From assembly GCA_016196925.1 (NCBI GenBank), contig JACPWS010000012.1, forward strand, positions 1 through 64,000: a stretch of 64,000 nucleotides of DNA. The letters are read 5' to 3'. This stretch comes from Burkholderiales bacterium. GTDB taxonomy: Bacteria > Pseudomonadota > Gammaproteobacteria > Burkholderiales > Burkholderiaceae_D. Below, one piece after another: positions 60,270 through 64,000 of the stretch (within the stretch, counting starts at the first letter, position 1; each line of letters starts with the position of its first letter). A program made the translations under genes and the position numbers. The notes under the pieces are model-generated. The model was given only the letters and a program-made list of their open reading frames with translations. It was not told the origin of the DNA and did no database searches.

Positions 60270-61679
60270 ATGGCATTTGTCGAGAAAAAACTGCCGGCGG
60301 ACGCTCCTGTCGTCGACAAAGCGCTGAACTGGGTCGATGCCCGTTTCCCGCTGACCAAGCTGTGGAACGATCAATGGGGCAAGTATTACGCTCCCAAGAA
60401 TTTCAATTTCTGGTACATCTTCGGCTCGCTGGCGATGCTGGTGCTGGTGATCCAGATCGTGACCGGTATTTTCCTGGTCATGCATTACAAGCCGGATGCT
60501 ACGCTGGCGTTCGCTTCGGTTGAATACATCATGCGCGATGTGCCCTGGGGCTGGCTGGTGCGCTATATGCACTCGACCGGTGCCTCGGCCTTCTTCATCG
60601 TGGTCTACCTGCACATGACGCGCGCCTTCATGTACGGCTCTTACCGCAAGCCGCGCGAACTGGTCTGGCTGTTCGGTTTCGCGATCTTCCTGTGCCTGAT
60701 GGCCGAAGCTTTCATGGGCTACCTGCTGCCTTGGGGCCAGATGTCTTACTGGGGCGCGCAGGTGATCGTCAACCTGTTCGGTGCGATTCCTTTCATCGGC
60801 CCCGACCTGTCCTTGTGGATACGCGGCGACTACGTGGTGTCGGACGCGACCCTGAACCGCTTCTTCTCTTTCCACGTGATCGCCGTGCCGCTGGTTCTGC
60901 TGGGCCTGGTGGTCGCGCATCTGATCGCCTTGCACGAAGTCGGTTCCAACAACCCTGACGGCATCGAAATCAAGGATACCCTGGACGCCGACGGCCATCC
61001 TGTGGACGGCATCCCTTCCCATCCTTATTACACTTTCCACGACATCTTCGGCGTGACCGTGTTCCTGGTTATTTTCAGCGCGATCGTGTTCTTTGCGCCT
61101 GAAATGGGCGGCTACTTCCTGGAGTACAACAACTTCATTCCTGCCGATTCCCTGAAGACGCCTCCGCACATCGCTCCTACCTGGTATTTCACGCCTTTCT
61201 ACTCTATCCTGCGCGCCACCACTTCGGAGTTCCTGTACGTGGTGCAAGCCGGTATCGTCGCGTATGTCGCCCTGATCTACATGGGTTCCAAGCTGAACGC
61301 CAAGCTCAAGATGGCGATTGCCGTCGTGGCCCTGGTGGCGATCGCCGGCATGATGCCGGGTGCGCTCGATGCGAAATTCTGGGGTGTGGTCTTGTTCGGC
61401 GGCTCGGTCGTGATCCTGGCTTTCCTGCCTTGGCTGGACATGTCCGAAGCCAAATCGATACGCTATCGCCCGGACTGGCACAAATACGTGTTCCTGGTAT
61501 TCGGCGTCGCCTTCGTGACCCTCGGTTACCTCGGCATACAAGCGCCGTCGCCAGGCCGCGAGCGCCTGTCGCAAGTCTGCGCCCTCATCTATTTCAGCTT
61601 CTTCCTGCTGATGCCATGGTGGAGTGCAATGGGAAAATTCAAGCCTGTGCCTAAACGCGTCACTTTTGTAGCGCACTGA
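60270..61679 (+). CDS. petB: Cytochrome b (complex III)
   Basis: Membrane core of cytochrome bc1 with two b hemes and the quinol sites. The 469-residue protein has eight or nine helices, heme-ligand histidines in GWLVRYMHSTGASAFFIVVYLHMTR and FFSFHVIAVPLVLLGLVVAHLIALHE, the Qo motif region PEMGGYFLEYNNF (the usual PEWY reads PTWYFTPFYSILR at the second site) and a C-terminal extra segment. A 2-bp gap from petA and 25 bp to petC indicate one operon. Confidence 0.97.
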   Translation: MAFVEKKLPADAPVVDKALNWVDARFPLTKLWNDQWGKYYAPKNFNFWYIFGSLAMLVLVIQIVTGIFLVMHYKPDATLAFASVEYIMRDVPWGWLVRYMHSTGASAFFIVVYLHMTRAFMYGSYRKPRELVWLFGFAIFLCLMAEAFMGYLLPWGQMSYWGAQVIVNLFGAIPFIGPDLSLWIRGDYVVSDATLNRFFSFHVIAVPLVLLGLVVAHLIALHEVGSNNPDGIEIKDTLDADGHPVDGIPSHPYYTFHDIFGVTVFLVIFSAIVFFAPEMGGYFLEYNNFIPADSLKTPPHIAPTWYFTPFYSILRATTSEFLYVVQAGIVAYVALIYMGSKLNAKLKMAIAVVALVAIAGMMPGALDAKFWGVVLFGGSVVILAFLPWLDMSEAKSIRYRPDWHKYVFLVFGVAFVTLGYLGIQAPSPGRERLSQVCALIYFSFFLLMPWWSAMGKFKPVPKRVTFVAH

Positions 61680-61704
61680 GCCAATTAAGCGAGGAAGAAT
61701 AAGC

Positions 61705-62469
61705 ATGAAATTACTCAAAAAACTGATCGCTGCACTGGCGTTGGTTCCTGCCCTGGCCTTGGCTAACGAGGCAACGTTTCCGCTGGATCACGCGCCGGAT
61801 CGTTCCACCGACATGGCAGCCCTGCAGAATGGCGCCAAGCTGTTCGTCAACTACTGCCTGAACTGCCATTCGGCGTCCGCCATGCGCTACAACCGCTTGC
61901 GCGACATCGGCCTGACAGAAGACCAGATCAAGAACAACCTGTTGTTCACCGGTGAAAAAGTCGGCGACCTGATGAAGACTAGCCTGGCTGCGAAAGACGC
62001 CAAAGTCTGGTTCGGCGCCGTACCGCCCGATCTGTCGGTGATCGCGCGCGCCAAGGCTTCCGGCGCGGGTTCCGGCGCCGACTGGATCTACACTTATCTG
62101 CGTACTTATTACAAAGACGAGTCCCGCCCTACCGGTTGGAACAACATGGTGTTCCCAGCCGTCGGCATGCCGCATGCCTTGTGGGAATTGCAAGGCGTAC
62201 GCAGCGCCAAGTTCGTCGAAGAAAAAGACCCGCACGACGAATCCAAGGTCGTGCACAAGTTCGACGGCTTCGAAAAAGTCACAGCCGGCACCCTGAACAC
62301 GCTGGAATACGACAATGCGGTCGGCGATCTGGTCGCTTACCTGCAGTGGATGGGCGAGCCGGCCCAGAGTACACGCAAACGCCTCGGCGTCTGGGTCGTG
62401 ATGTTCCTGGCCGGCCTGGCCACGCTGGCATGGCGCCTGAATGCGTCGTACTGGAAAGAAGTAAAGTAA
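61705..62469 (+). CDS. petC: Cytochrome c1
   Basis: Heme c subunit of complex III, 254 residues. A signal peptide (MKLLKKLIAALALVPALALA) leads to FVNYCLNCHSASAMRYNRL, the CXXCH heme motif. The distal Met ligand is likely in the segment GMPHALWELQG or nearby. A C-terminal helix (GVWVVMFLAGLATLAWRLN) anchors the protein. GAGGAAGAATAAGC precedes the ATG. It closes the petABC operon. Confidence 0.97.
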   Translation: MKLLKKLIAALALVPALALANEATFPLDHAPDRSTDMAALQNGAKLFVNYCLNCHSASAMRYNRLRDIGLTEDQIKNNLLFTGEKVGDLMKTSLAAKDAKVWFGAVPPDLSVIARAKASGAGSGADWIYTYLRTYYKDESRPTGWNNMVFPAVGMPHALWELQGVRSAKFVEEKDPHDESKVVHKFDGFEKVTAGTLNTLEYDNAVGDLVAYLQWMGEPAQSTRKRLGVWVVMFLAGLATLAWRLNASYWKEVK

Positions 62470-62614
62470 TGCATCCTGGGCCGCTCAGCTTGCTGATGCC
62501 GGCCGCAGGATATTGAGATCGTCCGTTTTTCTCCGTCGTAAGCGGACGTGTAATCCCTGGGTGAGGTGCGCAAAACTGGCTCCTCGCCCTGATCGTTTCT
62601 AAGGAACTATAAAA

Positions 62615-63226
62615 ATGATGGTTCTCTACTCTGGCACAACCTGCCCATTTTCCCAACGTTGCCGCCTGGTGTTGTTTGAAAAAGGCATGGATTTCGAAAT
62701 CCGCGATGTCGATTTATTCAACAAGCCGGAAGACATCTCGATCATGAATCCTTACGGCCAGGTGCCGATTCTGGTCGAGCGCGAATTGATTTTGTATGAA
62801 TCGAATATCATCAACGAGTACATCGACGAGCGCTTCCCGCATCCGCAACTGATGCCGGCCGATCCGCTGCAACGCGCCCGCGCCCGCCTGATGCTGTTCA
62901 ATTTCGAGAAAGAATTGTTCGTCCACGTGCATACGCTGGAAAACGACAAGAACACTTCTTCCGCGAAAGTGCTGGACAAGGCCCGCGCCGAAATCCGCGA
63001 CAGGCTGACGCAACTGGCGCCTTTGTTCATCAAAAACAAATACATGCTCGGCGACGAGTTCTCCATGCTGGATGTGGCGGTCGCTCCTTTGCTGTGGCGC
63101 CTCGATCACTACGGCATAGAATTGTCCAAGACCGCTGCCCCTTTGATGAAATATGCCGAACGCATCTTCTCGCGTCCGGCTTACATCGAAGCGCTGACCC
63201 CATCTGAAAAAGTCATGCGCCGATAA
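62615..63226 (+). CDS. sspA: Stringent starvation protein A
   Basis: Glutathione-S-transferase-fold RNA polymerase-associated regulator. The 203-residue protein starts MMVLYSGTTCPFSQRCRLVLFEKGMDFEIRDVDLFNKPEDISIMNPYGQVPILVERELILYESNIINEYIDERFPHP, diagnostic of SspA, and ends in an all-helical C-terminal domain. Two adjacent ATGs (62615, 62618) follow AAGGAACT. The 145-bp gap to petC suggests its own promoter. A strong terminator follows before sspB. Confidence 0.95.
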   Translation: MMVLYSGTTCPFSQRCRLVLFEKGMDFEIRDVDLFNKPEDISIMNPYGQVPILVERELILYESNIINEYIDERFPHPQLMPADPLQRARARLMLFNFEKELFVHVHTLENDKNTSSAKVLDKARAEIRDRLTQLAPLFIKNKYMLGDEFSMLDVAVAPLLWRLDHYGIELSKTAAPLMKYAERIFSRPAYIEALTPSEKVMRR

Positions 63227-63257
63227 GCGCAAGGCGTTTTACGCTCGACGGCACCTG

Positions 63258-63290
63258 CAACAAGGCTGATACGTCAGCCTTGTTGTTTTT
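63258..63290 (+). terminator. Terminator between sspA and sspB
   Basis: Perfect 12-bp stem CAACAAGGCTGA / TCAGCCTTGTTG with a 4-nt loop and a T5 tail. It lies 32 bp after sspA, so sspB needs its own promoter or relies on read-through. Confidence 0.85.
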
Positions 63291-63339
63291 GGATGTCGCG
63301 TCTATTCTTAAAAATATCTTTTCGCTTGATTGTTTTACC

Positions 63340-63825
63340 ATGTCAGAAATTTCCACCAAACCCTATTTCATGCGCGCCATCTACGAATGGTGCACCGACA
63401 ATGGCTACACGCCGTATATGGCGGTCAAGGTCAATCACGCGGTAAGGGTCCCGATGGAGTTTGTGCGCAACGGCGAAATCGTCTTGAACGTCAGCTTCGG
63501 CGCCACCAGCGGCTTGAAGATGGATAACGATGCCGTTGCTTTCAAGGCGCGTTTCGGCGGCATCTCGCGCGAAATTTACGTGCCGGTAGCCAATGTGCTG
63601 GCCGTCTATGCCAGTGAAAATGCCCAGGGCATGGCGTTTGAAGTGAATTTGACCGAAGAAGAGCCGGTGCCGACCCAGGCCGTGGCAGAAGAGGGCGGCA
63701 AGCCGGCACTGGGCTTGGCGGCAGTCAGCAGCAAGTCAGAAGCTTCGGGCGAATTGCCGGTAGCCGTCGGAGTCAATAAATCGGAAAAAAAATCGGAAAG
63801 ACCCTCGCTAAAAATAATAAAGTAG
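63340..63825 (+). CDS. sspB: ClpXP protease specificity-enhancing factor SspB
   Basis: Adaptor that delivers ssrA-tagged proteins to ClpXP. The 161-residue protein starts MSEISTKPYFMRAIYEWCTDNGYTPYMAVKVN, has the substrate-binding fold (VPMEFVRNGEIVLNVSFGATSGLKMDNDAVAFKARFGGISREIYVPVANVLAVYA), a flexible linker and the ClpX-binding tail ERPSLKIIK. ATG 63340 is preferred; the ORF-track start at 63280 is in the terminator region. Confidence 0.95.
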   Translation: MSEISTKPYFMRAIYEWCTDNGYTPYMAVKVNHAVRVPMEFVRNGEIVLNVSFGATSGLKMDNDAVAFKARFGGISREIYVPVANVLAVYASENAQGMAFEVNLTEEEPVPTQAVAEEGGKPALGLAAVSSKSEASGELPVAVGVNKSEKKSERPSLKIIK

Positions 63826-63883
63826 TCTACAATGTTGTTCTTCAAGATTGACTGAGAAATCGGGTAATCTTGAAAAAAGTTTC

Positions 63884-63959
63884 GCCGGCTTAGCTCATTT
63901 GGTAGAGCAGTTGACTTGTAATCATCAGGTGGCCAGTTCGATTCCGGCAGCCGGCACCA
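63884..63959 (+). tRNA. tRNA-Thr (anticodon TGT)
   Basis: A 76-nt tRNA with acceptor GCCGGCT/AGCCGGC, discriminator A and encoded CCA. D arm GCTC…GAGC, anticodon loop CTTGTAA (anticodon TGT), T arm CCAGTTCGATTCCGG with one imperfect pair. The anticodon stem GTTGA/TCATC has one T-T mismatch. It is downstream of sspB and followed by a terminator hairpin. Confidence 0.95.
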
Positions 63960-64000
63960 AAAAAAATCCCATCGTTAGCGATAACGGTGGGATTTTTCTT
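63960..64000 (+). terminator. Terminator after tRNA-Thr
   Basis: A stem ATCCCATCGTTA / TAACGGTGGGAT with one G-T pair and a T5 run, directly behind the CCA end. It reaches the window edge. Confidence 0.8.

Overview
The window is a GC-rich bacterial chromosome segment that looks like a betaproteobacterium of the order Burkholderiales, most likely Oxalobacteraceae-like (Undibacterium, Herminiimonas, Janthinobacterium or Collimonas relatives). That placement is inferred from gene content and order: mlaFEDAC(B)–ABC exporter–ibaG–murA–hisG–hisD…hisE–HIT–tatABC–Do protease–Nif3–mscL–petABC–sspA–sspB–tRNA-Thr. No plasmid, phage or CRISPR signature was seen.

Region by region. (1) 1–9.7 kb is housekeeping: ychF (cut by the window edge), a MATE exporter, a patatin-like lipase overlapping pth, uvrA, an MFS transporter and ssb. 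(2) 9.7–13 kb is an accessory stretch with a tRNA 3'-end remnant, three unrecognised lipoproteins and an apparently structured intergenic block. (3) 13–22.6 kb holds an orphan solute-binding protein, a PhnD-like binding protein translationally adjacent to a PAS sensor kinase, an unusually long class A PBP, a small unknown protein and a REP-associated tyrosine transposase (RAYT). (4) 22.8–29.1 kb is gltB–gltD. (5) 29.1–36 kb is a scar-like region: a hypothetical secreted protein, a MarR/CPBP pair with a palindromic operator, a second truncated and internally deleted gltD, a cytochrome c' 3' fragment, a LysR 3' fragment, an N-terminally truncated sugar-binding protein and two Bac_3-type binding proteins. 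(6) 36.2–38.1 kb is an LTA-synthase-like alkaline-phosphatase-superfamily enzyme. (7) 38.9–56.3 kb is a long co-directional superoperon: phospholipid transport (mla), an ABC-2 exporter, ibaG, murA, the complete his cluster with a DNA methyltransferase between hisD and hisC, HIT, and tatABC. (8) 56.3–64 kb holds a DUF2461-like protein, a periplasmic Do protease, a Nif3-like protein, mscL, petABC, sspA, sspB and tRNA-Thr.

The most distinctive feature beyond the genes is the density of small dispersed repeats. At least five families are visible: a two-hairpin REP/MITE-like unit with terminal inverted repeats (about 8 copies), some copies carrying a nested double-palindrome module that shows compensatory base changes; an ~82-bp ATACTCCCC element (4 copies); a GTAGGGCGCAATGGGC-type element (2 copies); a GTGCAAGGA-palindrome element (2 copies); and single large inverted repeats between pth and uvrA and between gltB and gltD. 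Several lie inside otherwise tight operons (gltB/gltD, mlaE/mlaD, hisG/hisD, hisH/hisA). The RAYT gene has an ATACTCCCC copy about 80 bp downstream and is a candidate mobiliser.

Functionally, the mla–murA block and the PBP concern envelope lipid asymmetry and peptidoglycan. The his cluster gives the full route except that the short HisG needs a HisZ encoded elsewhere. The tatABC genes can export the Rieske protein encoded by the downstream petA. All calls are from reading the sequence; no database search was run.
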